A DNA stretch of 64,000 nt from Epiperipatus broadwayi (Eukaryota; Onychophora; Udeonychophora; Euonychophora; Peripatidae): contig JAQFVV010000030.1 of assembly GCA_028023455.1 (NCBI GenBank), positions 6,590,501-6,654,500 on the forward strand, in the 5' to 3' direction. The notes under the pieces are model-generated. The model did no database searches. It was not told where the DNA came from and saw nothing but the letters and a program-made list of their open reading frames with translations. Positions within the stretch are counted from its first letter, which is position 1; each line of letters opens with the position of its first letter. The translations under genes were made by a program, and so were the position numbers. This document shows, piece by piece, positions 38,745 through 50,524 of this stretch.

Positions 38745-39420
38745 CAATTTATAAATGCTTACATGCATATGATCTATATCTGAATAAAATAATAAAACTT
38801 ATGTGTATAAATATACATTTATACTTGATTGAATGATAAATGCTCCACAAACCTGGAATTGCTAATATTTACCTGTTTACCTATCTGTAATGGTTCTTAA
38901 AATAATAAAATGCTATATGAATCATAAATTCTTATATGCATGTTATGTATATCTTAATAAAATAATAAAATGTATGTGTATGAATATACAACTATACTTG
39001 ATTGAATTATAAATTCTCCACAAACCTGGAATTGCTGATATTACCTGTTTACCTACCTGTAATGGTTCTTAAAAGAATAAAATGCTATATATAAATGCTT
39101 ATATGCATATTATATATGTCTGAATGAAATAATAAAACTTATGTGTATAGATATACATCTATACTTGGTTGAATTATAAATGCTCCACAAACCTGGAATT
39201 GCTAATATTACCCGTTTACCAACATGCAATGGTTTTTAAAATAATAGAATCATAAATGCTTATATGCATATTATTTATATCTTAACAAAATAACCAAAAC
39301 TTATGAGTATAACTATACATCTGTATTTGACTGAATTATAAATGCTTCACAAACCTAAAATTGCTGATGTTACCCATTTGCCTATCTAAAATGGACATAC
39401 AGACCTGGAACAAATAATTA
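38745..39420. repeat. Tandem repeat, about four units of 163-173 bp
   Basis: The landmark CACAAACCTGGAATTGCT or its variants recurs near 38846, 39019, 39186 and 39348. Units also share TATGCATATTAT and AATAAAATAATAAAA runs. Divergence between units suggests an old satellite-like array. Confidence 0.85.
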
Positions 39421-39429
39421 AAAACATTT

Positions 39430-40138
39430 ATGCATTAATAATACACTTATATGTACTTGAAAGACTTCTAGACTTCTTCTCATAATATGAACTGAAAATG
39501 AGTTTTCACATGGATACGAACAATGAACTATATTAGAAGGACTCGCTAAAGAAATGTTATTAAATAAAATTATTGTTACTTAAAATTAATTTAATTGTTC
39601 AATTCTATTTTGCATCACTAGTCATTCATTGCTTCTTGTTCACAAGAATCTCATGCTTCCTGAACTATGTTTGGTATAACCAGATGATGGTAAGTAAAGT
39701 TGTAGTGAGATGGAACTCTAGTGGTGCCGTTTGGGAAACCAAACAAATTTCTAGATGCTTCCAGTCTCCATGGTGCTACATCCTCTGATGAGCAGGAAAT
39801 ATTGTTGTAGGGGGGTTGATGTCTGCATTGGGGAATGCCAATCGATAGTTCCTTCCTGCAATATACTCATCAGGAAATAAAACCAACAAAGAGTGGGGTT
39901 GGTCAGTACGTCCGATTACAATATATAGGTATTGCTTGTCAAGCCATGAACATATTAATGAATACTCTTTTATTCCAAAAGGCTTGATTTTTACTAAACC
40001 AAATTATTCAACTTACTTAATTGGTCAAAAGCTCCAGTTAGCATATAATCATATATTTTTTTAATTGCATATCTAAAAGTAATCCTAATTGATTAATTTA
40101 ATTTAATTTAATCAATGCAGTTAAAAATTACATAATTG
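39430..40138. other. Unassigned sequence with an inverted CTGATGAG pair
   Basis: No gene. CTCTGATGAGCAGG (near 39782) and the complement of CTGATGAGTATATTG (near 39865) face each other across about 80 bp, reminiscent of the foldback classes but without the hairpin. Confidence 0.3.
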
Positions 40139-40140
40139 GT

Positions 40141-40199
40141 TTCCAAAGTTCCTCACTGATGAAAGCCACAAGCTAGAAACTAGTCTGGGTATATTGGAT
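40141..40199 (+). ncRNA. Hammerhead ribozyme, type I, family A
   Basis: Core CTGATGA at 40156-40162, stem II with a GGC-type helix weakened (AAGCCACAAGCTA), GAAA at 40176-40179, palindromic stem III CTAG, then TC with predicted cleavage after 40185. Stem I strands are TTCCAA...CCTCA and TGGGTATATTGGAT. Confidence 0.75.
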
Positions 40200-40745
40200 G
40201 AGTTGTCACTAGATAGAGATTTTATGCATAAATCTTATTGCTTCTATTGATTACTCTGTCTTGCCCTGAGTGCCACTACTATAAGGAGAATTTAGCCTCT
40301 GTGTAAACAGCTTGTGTAAGCATAAAGAATAGTGATCATGTGACATTTAGTGGTTTAATACCAATCCTGCCCAATTGGTTATTAAAGAACCAAAGACACC
40401 AAAACATGTGGACACTGAACTGAGTTCAGATCTATGCAACTATACAAGCTAATGAGCTTGAATTAAAAACATTTTTGTGTTTTCATTTTGGACTCAAAAG
40501 TTTTATAGTTAGCTAATAAGATAAAAGGTGGCTGCTGGAGAGTTGCATTAGATCCTAAGATCTAGGTGCAGTACTCTCAGATCCAAGGCTCCTCACTGGT
40601 GAAAGCCACAAGTTAGAAACTAGTCTGGAGATATTGGATTAGTAGTAACTAGATAAGGATTTTATGCACATCTTTTTGCATCCATTGATTAATCTAGCTT
40701 GCACTGAGTGGTGCTACTGTAGGGAAAGTTTAGTTTCTGTGTATG
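40141..40745 (+). mobile_element. Family A retrozyme-like tandem with two hammerheads
   Basis: Two ribozyme regions in direct orientation, at 40141-40199 and about 40581-40639. The distance between equivalent core bases (40156 and 40596) is 440. The first has an intact core (CTGATGA); the second reads CTGGTGA (A6 changed). Cleavage after each UC would free a 440-nt RNA, 40186-40625. The unit contains the family 3' region (GATCATGTGACATTTAGTGG) and a second region starting near CAATCCTGCCCAATTGG. The left boundary falls exactly at the 5' strand of stem I. Confidence 0.85.
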
Positions 40746-40749
40746 CTTC

Positions 40750-41040
40750 TTTGTATTCCAAGTATTAATTTTTAAACTACTTATCCTTAACACAATTCTA
40801 ATATTTAAAGTTAATAAAGTCTTGTTTTTTTTCTTCTAATTTTTGCTTTATTATAATTAAGAACATATGCTCTTGATTATAATAATTATACTCTTTAGGT
40901 AATTTTAAGTTGATAAAAATTGTTTCATTCGGAAATTTATATTTAAATCAAGCGGCTGTTTTAAAATTTGATAAAATAATTGCCTTTTTAAAAAAGATTT
41001 GAGAAAGAAATTATCATTTTATAGAATTATTAATACAATG
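40750..41040. other. Unassigned AT-rich sequence
   Basis: No recognisable feature. Confidence 0.4.
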
Positions 41041-41042
41041 AT

Positions 41043-41113
41043 TTTTTTTTTTCTCATGTGTCATAGCATCAGCCGGGAAGCGAAACCGCTAACCCGGGAC
41101 AACTGCATTGATT
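41043..41113 (-). mobile_element. tRNA-derived SINE, 5'-truncated
   Basis: Only the poly-A side, acceptor 3' strand and T arm remain (ending at GACAACTGC). A weak ATTGATTT/ATGATTT repeat flanks it. Confidence 0.75.
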
Positions 41114-41154
41114 TCTATAGCTTAAAAAACTTTTTATGAGTATTTATCAAATGA

Positions 41155-41262
41155 TTTTTTTTAATGTGTCAAAGCGTCGACCGGGAAGCGAACCCCGAGA
41201 CAACTGCTTGTAAGGCAGCTGTGCTGTTGTGCTAACCACTCGGCCACCAACGCTTGACATTC
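41155..41262 (-). mobile_element. tRNA-derived SINE
   Basis: Full-length minus-strand copy with a small duplication (GTGCT) beside the D arm. 'TTTGACACATT' subfamily. Confidence 0.82.
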
Positions 41263-41495
41263 TGAATAATTTTCAATATAAATAATTTTTTGTTTATGCA
41301 AAGAAATAATTATGCCTATTATTATGGTGTTATTATTATTGCTTTATTTTATGCTTTATTTTATTGCTATTTATTGTTTTATCGTAAGATTATGTCAATT
41401 GCTTTATATAAAAATTTATATAATATTTGTGAACCTATGAAAAGTATTTGTTTGCTTATTAGGTTTCTTTCTTTGATGTATTCAAATAAATAAAT

Positions 41496-41546
41496 TATTA
41501 TTATTATTATTATTATTATTGTTGTTGTTGTTGTTGTTGTTGTTAT
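41496..41546. repeat. (TTA)n(TTG)n microsatellite
   Basis: About eight TTA units followed by about eight TTG units. Confidence 0.9.
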
Positions 41547-41549
41547 TGG

Positions 41550-42240
41550 TTAGCAGTATTTTTTATAATTAATAGAATTGTAGAAATCTAGTTAAATTTA
41601 AATACAAGTATAGTATATATACTTTTAATCTAAATGTAATTAGAGGGGATTTAAAACCAGACTCTCAATTTCGACCTAGTCATCCATGCCACTTTACACC
41701 GATGCACACGTCCACATACATCATTTTATTCCGTATGAATCGTAAATTCAGATACTAGCTTATGTTAAAAATTGTCTAGTCGTATATTTTAAGATTATTA
41801 ACAATCTGTTGAAACATTCTCTGATTCTGAAGCATTTCCTAAATATGAAAACTGATAAAACACACATAAATATATAACAATGTTAGTAATGTTTCATAAA
41901 TTTTACAAGCACTTTGTTTTAGAGTGTACCAAACTATAATTACATTTAAGTTGGAAATAAGACGGCCGCTCTTATTTCCTTAAAGTTTATCTTGTGGCTG
42001 AGAAGAGAGTATCCTTGCAGATTGAACACCACTGTTTAACAGTGCTAGTGAGGAAATGATGAGTACTTTCTATAGTTTGTTATAACACTGTTAGTGTAAT
42101 TTTTTATTGTATTTACTCATATAATAAAATAAATTACAAAAAAAAAAAAGCAACCCATATATGTAGGATTTATTTAATTTTTGAGTATCTTGATTGAATT
42201 CACGTTATTTGCAGTAAAAACAATGAATTATTTTTCTATT
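41550..42240. other. Unassigned AT-rich sequence
   Basis: No recognisable feature. Confidence 0.4.
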
Positions 42241-42263
42241 TATCTGTTTGTCTGTCTGTCTGA

Positions 42264-42660
<397 letters not shown>

Positions 42661-42707
42661 TAAGAGTGGATAAAATATAAATATGAAAATTAAAAGTAAA
42701 TCATGGT

Positions 42708-43105
42708 TATTAAAGAACCAAAGACACCAAAATGTATGGGTACTGAACTGAGTTCAGACCCATATGACTATATAAGCTAATGGGATTGGATTGAAAACAT
42801 TAAGGTGTTTTCAGTTTAAGACTCATAGTTTTGTAGTTAAATGGAGATAAAAGGTGGTTGCTGGAGGGTTGCATTAGATCCTAAGATCTAGATGCAGTGC
42901 TCTCAGATCCAAGGCTCTTCATTGATGAAGGCCATAAGCCAGAAACTAGTCTGGGGATATTGGATGAGTAGGCACTAGATGGGGATTTTATGTATAAGCC
43001 TTCTGGCATCCATTGATTATGCTAGCTTGTTGTGTATGGCAATATATATATATAGAGTTTTGCCTGTTTATAAATATATATATATATAGAGTTTTGCCTG
43101 TTTTA
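42708..43105 (+). mobile_element. Family A element, single orientation
   Basis: Nearly a full A unit from TTAAAGAACCAAAGACACCA through AACTGAGTTCAG, GATCCTAAGATCTAG and a ribozyme region (42907-42965) to GTTTTGCCTGTTT. The core starts TTGATGA, so conserved C3 is lost. The last 25 bp (ATATATAGAGTTTTGCCTG) are duplicated. Confidence 0.8.
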
Positions 43106-43109
43106 AATA

Positions 43110-43472
43110 TTATAATCTTAATCTTCTTTGTATAAATAACCTCAATTAACTTTTATCTTTATTTTCCACCTAAGAATAAGTATCTATTGTCTTGAAAAAA
43201 TTCTAGATGTTCAACTACCTAAAAAATATTCAAGTTCTATCCAGATTTAAAGCCCAAGAGTCATTGGGAATAACATATAGATAAATTAATTATAAAACTA
43301 TGATATCTTTTAAAAAAGATAAATTCCACTGAACTGATCAGAGATTTTATTCAGCTAAGAATTAATCCTAGAACTAAGCAATCTCATATTCATTTAAAAA
43401 AATGTCATGAATATAATTTCATTATGTAAATTTTAAATGAGTCATTTTGCATTCATTCCCTAAGCTTGTGGT
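43110..43472. other. Unassigned AT-rich sequence
   Basis: No recognisable feature. Confidence 0.4.
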
Positions 43473-43476
43473 TGTC

Positions 43477-43572
43477 AAGCATAGGTGGCCGAGTGGTTAT
43501 TACAGCTGCCTTACAAGCAGTTGTCCCGGGATTCGCTTCCCAGCCAATGCTTTGACACATTAAAAAAAAAAA
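43477..43572 (+). mobile_element. tRNA-derived SINE
   Basis: Starts GTCAAGCATAGGTGGCCGAG; the T arm is slightly shortened; 'TTTGACACATT' then poly-A. Confidence 0.84.
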
Positions 43573-43574
43573 CC

Positions 43575-43965
43575 TATAAGCTTATGGTAAAGAAAACAAA
43601 CTAAACAATTTTAGTGATGTCATAAGCCATATGATGTTCAAGAACTTAAATAATAATAAGTTAAGAACCATGGTTTTATTCAAATAAATAAAACTTAACT
43701 TTGTACTTTCTCAGTCAAAAATGTTCTAGTAATTTGCACACCTACTTTACCATTGTGCTTCAGTTCACTTTATATACATTAATTTTTAAAACATTTGTAT
43801 ATGGGCTAGGAATATGATAATCTCTAGCCTAGTAAAAGATCAGTAATAATTATTAATATATTTATCGAAGTGAATGCAGTCAAAGATGTTAGTGCAAAAA
43901 AATTGACATTTGTAAATCAAATTATAATAAATTTTAAAACTGCATTATTATTTTTTTAGTTGTTC
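43575..43965. other. Unassigned AT-rich sequence
   Basis: No recognisable feature. Confidence 0.4.
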
Positions 43966-44191
43966 ATTCTTATCTTTATATATTAAGCCAATAAACATCA
44001 CATGATCACTACTAATTCTTATCTTTATATATTAAGCCAATAAACATCACATGATCACTACTTCTTATGCTTGCTTATAACTGTTATTAAAACAGGCAAA
44101 ACTCACTATACGTATTGTCACACACAGCAAGCTAGAGTAATCAATGGATGCCAGAAGGCTTGTTCATAAAATCCCCATCTAGTGCCTACTC

Positions 44192-44250
44192 ATCCAATAT
44201 CCCCAGACTAGTTTCTGGCTTGTGGCCTTCGTCAGTGAGGAACCTTGGAT
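44192..44250 (-). ncRNA. Hammerhead ribozyme, type I, family A
   Basis: Core CTGACGA (44229-44235), stem II A-GGC-CACAA-GCC-A, GAAA, stem III CTAG, TC, TGGGGA-TA-TTGGAT. Outer helix ATCCAA/TTGGAT is perfect; inner helix TCCTCA/TGGGGA has one G-U pair. Confidence 0.82.
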
Positions 44251-44330
44251 CTGAGAGTAGTTAAGTGGAGATAAAAGGTGTTTCCTGGAGGGTTGCTTTA
44301 GATCCTAAGATCTAGCTGCAGTGCTCTCAG

Positions 44331-44389
44331 ATCCAAGGCTCCTCACTGACGAAGGCCACAAGCCAGAAACTAGTCTGGGGATATTGGAT
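44331..44389 (+). ncRNA. Hammerhead ribozyme, type I, family A
   Basis: Mirror copy of 44192-44250: core at 44346-44352, GAAA at 44366-44369, predicted cleavage after 44375. All core bases present. Confidence 0.82.
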
Positions 44390-44509
44390 GAGTAGGCACT
44401 AGATGGGGATTTTATGCACAAGCCTTCTGGCACCCATTGATTACTCTAGCTTGCTGTGTGTGGCAGTATGTATAGTGAGTTTTGCCTGTTTTAATCTTTA
44501 TATATTCAG

Positions 44510-45520
44510 AGATCATTGGGTGAGGGGTTTTAAATGATTTTCTCTGCTATAATTTTTTTAAAACAGTAGTGATTTTATTTAATTTAGACATTTCATTCAA
44601 GTTATGAGGTCTTTTAACAATTTCTATTGGCTATCATAATAATATCTGATCATATTAATCAATTTTTGTCGAATGTGTGTTTTATTAAAATTGGTATCAT
44701 GTTTTGTTAATTTAATAATATGTGAATAAATAGTTGAAGAACTAGATTTTTTTTTAAAATAAATACATTCTCCTTTTCTGATGTTAATTTTAAAATTGAT
44801 CTACCTAATGTATGAAAACTGGCAATCTTTATATGTACTCCACGAATGCCATTACATTATAGAGGAATTTTATTTTTGGGATGTGAAAATGCTTCACCAA
44901 TGGTTTAAAAAATACTATAAATTGTGAAAATTTTCCACAAAAAAAAAAAAGTAATACAAAACTCTCCTAATTATTTAATAGACAATTTCGTTTTAAAACA
45001 TTCTATTAATAATATTGTGGCCAAAACCATTGGCAAATAAAATCTTTTTAGTAATAGAGATATCTTGATAAATATATGTTATCAGAAAGCTCTAGTTACT
45101 GAAAATAATGAACCTGAATGGTGATGTGAATAGAATTGTAGATATCTTCTCATACATGTTTGTTTTCTAAATATATAGTATGAGACAAATAATCAATCAC
45201 GTTTATTTGTTTAATGAAAACTGTTTATTTAATTGTCAACATGTATTTTGAAGAAACATTTTTTAGTCATGATCCCAGGGCAAGATGTACATTTTTATCA
45301 GGCATTTGGTCAATCTCATGAAGATAATTTTAAATCATATATATTTAGATTCTTTTCAAGTAATCGTAAACAAGCACACACATGTATAGATATATAATGT
45401 GTGTAATATCTTTATTCTATTATAGTTCCATAAATCAATGCATAGGAAAGCTTAGCAGCTTCCATGCAATTGCATTTTGTTTAGAATTAAAATTTTTCCA
45501 GATGTATCTGAAGCCTAATA
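44510..45520. other. Unassigned AT-rich sequence
   Basis: No recognisable feature. Confidence 0.4.
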
Positions 45521-45523
45521 CTG

Positions 45524-45613
45524 CGTGGTGGTCGAGAGGTCAGCACAACTGTCTTACAAGCAGTTGTCACGGGTTAGCTGGTTCGCTTCCCAGCCGATGC
45601 TATGACACATGAA
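45524..45613 (+). mobile_element. tRNA-derived SINE
   Basis: 'TATGACACATG' subfamily from GCGTGGTGGTCGAGAGGTC; only a short A tail remains, so it is older. Confidence 0.82.
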
Positions 45614-45619
45614 AATATA

Positions 45620-47045
45620 TATAATGCTACATTATACTGAAGCTGATAACAGTCTTTCTATTAGGATGCATTGGAATTAATTTTTATACATATTGAATAG
45701 TTATGAATACTCATTCATTTATACATGTGTATCAAAAACATATCGGTAATAAGATTATCTCTTCCTTTCTACACGATAAAAGAAACGAATTAGATTTTTA
45801 AAAAATGAATAATGTAATTATGTCAAATCTATAACATATTTCATTTCACTATTGTTTCTCATAACTTTCTAATCAGATTTATTGCAAGATTTAGATTTTG
45901 TAACAAAGTTTGACTTATCAAAGACCAACTTTACGAGTAATAGTAAAATTGACCGTGTATATCTATGATTCATTCATGCCCAAACCTGGACTTTGAGTCT
46001 TAATAAAACTTGGAATTATTATTATTTTTAGATAAATGAGAATTTATAAGTGATTTTAGAATTATATTCCTTGTAATCATGTTCACCAATAAAAAATATA
46101 TTTGATCGATACTGCCGCATTCACAATTTATTCATGAAGTGTCAACTGTTGGAATTTGAGTAGAGCTGACAAAGCAGTATGGTGTTGAAATTTAGAACCT
46201 ATTATAAGTTGTACTATTACCTTATTCATTATATTATAATATATATTCGTTGGTTACTGTCTTATTAATATCTGTTTTTTTTTCTAAATAAAATTATAAT
46301 CGGAAATTTCCACGTGCTAAAATATTTTCACCAATTACATCCGTTTTAAAATGATTAAATTATAATGTGTGTGTATATATATAAAAAAAGAGGGAGAGCA
46401 GAGAAAGGGGGAAAGAGAAAGGTGAAAGAAGTATGAATTAAATGAAAATAATAGGAAATATGATCAAAAGACTTCTATAGATAATAAAATACCACTTTCC
46501 AGATATTTTAGGCTCTATATGATGATTATTAAGATTATTTAAAAAACGTTAAGCTTTTTTTAAACTCATGTAATTAAAATAAAGATAAGTAAGGCTTCAT
46601 ATTCACAGCAGTATGATATCATTTCAGTGATGGTAATGAATGCATCATATGACAATCAGTGCATAAACTCATCTTGCCAACAGAGAGTGATCTGGGACAC
46701 TTACCATTTAGATATTAATGGTTGATACCTATTTACTGACAGTTAGAATTAATAATTAGGAGTCAGCAACTCCAAAAAATTTCTACGCACTTCTGATATA
46801 TAAAAACATTTCAAGGGCCACTCAACCCAAACTTAACACAAAATTGTGAGCATGATAAAATTTTTTGAATAAGCCGTCTTACATTGCAAGGCCTTTTCTT
46901 ACTTATTAATAACAGCTGTTCAATTTTAATATTTATATTTCACTTATATTCTACTTTAATTAAAATTATAAAAGCACTGCTATAATTAGTAGTTGTTATT
47001 TATTTTATTTTGTTTTAAAATTGTATAATTTCTTATCATCATGAC
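45620..47045. other. Unassigned AT-rich sequence
   Basis: No gene is supported. A purine-rich GAGA/GGGAGAG patch lies at about 46388-46432. Confidence 0.4.
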
Positions 47046-47282
47046 TATAACTTTATACCAGGCTAGCCAATCCCGTGCCTGCGGGCATGTGTTTCCATGA
47101 TTTGTCTTCTAGGAACCCATGACACGATTACCTAAAAATATATACTTTAATGGCTTGAATTGCATATATTGTCTATCGAATAGTTGTTTCTAATACTTCA
47201 TGAATTTATAATAATTATTTTTGATAAAAAATACTTGTTTATAACACTTTTTGTTAAAAAAATAAAAAGGACCCCACTAACA

Positions 47283-47450
47283 TGCCTGATGCAGGATCAA
47301 GTAAACGGCCTCATTTTTACAATTTCCAACAAGAATGAGAAGAAGAATGGAAATAAAGGCATATGCCGTATGTCTTTTGTGCAATCACAATCTAACAATT
47401 AAAAAATACAATATTGAAAGGCATTTTAAGAAGTTGTGTAAGCAGTAGTT
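47283..47450 (+). pseudogene. hAT transposase N-terminus with BED zinc finger (broken)
   Basis: Begins MPDAGSSKRPHFYNFQQE, hits a stop, resumes EEEW, then in the next frame reads AYAVCLLCNHNLTIKKYNIE followed by RHFKKLC. The C-x2-C pair followed by KYNIERHF and a closing Cys is the BED-type zinc finger of hAT transposases and their domesticated relatives (GTF2IRD2- or ZBED-like). Frameshift and stop codons make it non-functional. No RNase-H-like domain follows. Confidence 0.65.
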
Positions 47451-47509
47451 TCAATCTTCTCATTATGCTATACTTATTAAAAGATAATAGTTTGTTTATA
47501 TAATTATAT

Positions 47510-48610
47510 TCATCATTATCATTGCCAACCATTATCAATCCATTGCAGGTTGAAGATCTCTCCAAGTTCAATCCATCTCCGATCTCTAGTCTCTCTTCTC
47601 CACATCACCCCTGGCACACTTTCTTATTTCATCCATCCATCTGACATGTGGTCTCTTTCTGGGTCTATTCCAGTTTAAGATTTATCTATTATCATCCCTT
47701 CTAGCAATATGTCCATCCCAATTCTACTTCACTCTTTTATTTCTTTCAATGATGGCAGTAACACCTGTTTGTTTTCTTATTCATATACTGCATTTTCGAT
47801 TTCTTGTTATTCTTAACATGCATCTCTCCATCCTTCTTTGAGTGGTCTGGAGTCTCTGCATTGCTCTTCTATTAAGTGTCCAAGTCTCAGATCCATAAGT
47901 AAGAACTGGTAAAACACATTTATTAAATACTTTACTTTTCAAATACATAGACCTATTTCCTTTCAATATCAAGTTACTTCTACTAAAAGCACTCCAACCA
48001 AGTTTAATTGTATGATTAATTCCATTCATTATGCTTCCATCTCTAGTAATAATATGACCAAGGTATTTGTAGTTAACTTATGCTAACTCATCATAATCAA
48101 TTTTTATTTTCATCTTTTGAGAAAATCCATTGAACATTACTTTAGTCTTTTTAACATTTACCTTTAACCCAACTTTCTTATTTTCATCTGATAACTCTTG
48201 CAACATTTCCTGAAGCTCTAAAGCATCATTTGCAAAAACAACTATATCATCTGCAAAATCTGAATGACTTAAATAATTTCCATTTACTTTTACTCCTTTA
48301 GCTTCCCATTTTAATCCACAAAATACTTCTTGCGGCACTGTTGTAAAAAGTTTTGGAGATATGAAATCACCCTGACTTACATCCTTCTCAATGTTAACCA
48401 TCCTAGTATCATTATGTAATTGAATTGCTACTGTTGCATTTTTATAAATATTCTTCAGAATATGACAATATCCGGGCTCTATATCTTGATGATTCAATAC
48501 TTTAAGCACTGAAAAAATGCTTATAGAATCAAATGCCTTTTCATAATCTACAAATCCAAATCATTGGTCCTTTCTATAACTTCTCTCAATACTTGGATAT
48601 GATCTACTGG
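47510..48610 (-). pseudogene. RTE-like LINE reverse transcriptase fragment
   Basis: The most complete RTE copy here. Minus-strand order: 'MLKVLNHQDIEPGYCHILK' near 48500, 'MVNIEKDVSQGDFISPKLF' (the RQGD.ISP motif with changes), catalytic 'HSDFADDIVVFAND' near 48240, 'VGLKVNVKKTKVMFNGFSQ' near 48130, then after a frame break 'KLGWSAFSR', 'CVLPVLTYGSETWTLNRRA', 'LQTTQRRMERCMLRITR' (47781-48029) and the 'RPHVRW'-type tail to about 47530. The 5' end (endonuclease and early RT) is missing. The catalytic FADD is intact, but the frame is interrupted several times. It lies within a hAT element. Confidence 0.85.
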
Positions 48611-49724
48611 TAATTATATTACAATTTCATAAATAAACTTTTATTATATTATTTTAATAAACTAATTATTATTAAATAAATATATTATTTTTATAATTAT
48701 ATGTATTATAATAGTTTTTACATTATAATAATTCACTTTATGTTTATGTTAGGTTGTCTATTGGTCTCTAGTAATCTCTTCGATTAGAATCTGGTATTGG
48801 AACTCTGACTCGAATCTTAGAATCATTTTTTTTATTAGTTAAAAAAAGTAAATAAATGTTTAATTTTATTAAAATTATTTATTATCAACCTGAATTATTG
48901 AGGAATAGTAAAATTGACATTATGCAAAGCAGTTTTAATAATTATATTGATGATCATAAATTAATTTTATTAAATTAAAATATTGTAATTGTCTAATAAT
49001 CGGTTTTTTTTTTTATATATAAAAATAAATTTTAGAAAAAACTCTAGCTATATTATGATGAAAAAAGAAATAAAATAAAAATATTTTTATTTTATAAAAA
49101 TAAAATATGTGATGAAGAGAGATTCAATAAGGGGAGGTGTGAGAGTAGATAATACCCAATTATATTCTAAAATAAAAAAATAAAAAAACTACCAAAGAAA
49201 TGAATTTGACAGACATTTATTTAAAAAATAATTGTATCCCTTTGGATGTGAAAAAATGTGATAACAATAAAATAATATTCGAGAAACAAAAAAACTAGAT
49301 AGTATTTTGATTTAAAAAATATAGGAGACCCACATAAATTTATAAAAGAAATGATATGCATAGACTTTTTAGGAGTTTGTGTGCAAAAATTAAATTTTAG
49401 AATTACGATTTTGTAGAAATATTGGAAAAATAAACCTTAATTAAGTAAATAATTACATGTTTTTTTAATTAGGTTTTTAAGTTTAAAAAAAGATTCTACG
49501 GGATTTGAACCACAGGCCCAATACCGGATTCCAACCATCTTTCCAAAGATAAGTACATATTCTTTGTAAGTCGAATCTAGAAAAAAAAATACAAAAAAAA
49601 TGATGTATCATCATTTCATCGTATATTTTATTGATGTTCTTCGTCTTTGCGCCCACAATGCCTATTAAAAGTTTTCATTGCGCACATGCTTACAAAGAGG
49701 TTGGTCACCCCTGCTTTATACTTT

Positions 49725-50510
49725 CTTGCGTGATTTACTGCAATGATAGGTACTGGAACTCAAGGCTCGTGCTTCGCGGATCCAGCTCTATCGTTTCCGG
49801 TGCTTGATTTTCATATCAACTTCGGAATAATTAACCATTCGATTGCTTTATAATAAATTTTGAATATTATATGCTACAATTAATTTTGTTCAAGATTAGA
49901 CGGAAAGAGTAGAAAAATAATTTAACAATCATTATTCATTTTTATTACATATACACTTGATCGTCGTATTTACCGACAGGAGACACATCTGCTTTCTAGT
50001 TTAAGTTTTTTGCCATTTATGTTAAAAACAAGGTTAAATCACTTGCCAGATTAGAAAAGAGATGAGCAAACTTGTTTTTGGAGAGCTACTTCAAAAAATT
50101 TGACAACTCCTCTTTCTCCAACTCTCATAAACAGAAAATAAAACAATAAGAGCATTAATCTTTTCTACAAATAAACAGTGAAATATATGTTTAAAAACAC
50201 TTGTATTGTGCTGGTTAAGTGGGAAGATTTTACTAAGTTTGTATATCACCCTGGGCATTTAAACCAGAAGCCACGATTCTAAATTCAGCTTCTATATTTA
50301 AAATAAGAATTGTTTTTGTTGTAAGTTAAGTGTTTGTAATAATACATAAACAATAAAAATATAAGTCATCTGATATATTCATTCTTGCCAATGGGCCAAA
50401 TGTGACCACTGTTAGCATAAAATTGAATTATTAGCCTGCTATAAAATCTATATAACTATATAAACTTTATTAATTTAGGTTCAGTACTTTAATTTTTTAT
50501 TATAAAGTTA
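49725..50510. other. Unassigned sequence, weak hAT-like piece
   Basis: No gene. The run GAGCAAACTTGTTTTTGGAG followed by GCTACTTCAAAAAATTTGAC near 50063 resembles ends of hAT-type MITEs in other animals, but I found no terminal repeat pair or target duplication. Confidence 0.3.
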
Positions 50511-50524
50511 TTATATTGGATAGT

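Larger units (their letters stand above)
44034..44493 (-). mobile_element. Family A palindromic element with two intact hammerheads
   Basis: Head-to-head A units, arms of about 165 bp, each with an intact hammerhead (44192-44250 minus and 44331-44389 plus). The left side continues to the family 3' end read on the minus strand (AGTGATCATGTGATGTTTAT). A 13-bp repeat ATCTTTATATATT flanks it (44021-44033 and 44494-44506). A third copy at 43972-43984 results from a local 49-bp duplication. This is the best-preserved palindromic copy in the window. Confidence 0.9.
47059..49713 (+). mobile_element. Degenerate hAT transposon with nested RTE
   Basis: A perfect 8-bp direct repeat CTTTATAC (47051-47058 and 49714-49721) flanks termini CAGGCTAGCCAA and (minus strand) CAGGGGTGACCAA. 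An 8-bp duplication and a CAGG-type end are hAT hallmarks. The 5' part codes for a broken BED-type zinc finger on the plus strand (47283-47450). The rest of the transposase is lost, partly because an RTE-like LINE (47510-48610) was inserted. The remaining 48.6-49.7 kb is AT-rich and featureless. Confidence 0.7.

Noticed and set aside
49490-49560. tRNA-like segment on the minus strand (GTGGTTCAAATCCCGTAGA)
   Set aside because: It has a B-box-like end, but I could not form acceptor, D and anticodon arms, so it is at most a tRNA pseudogene or SINE relic.
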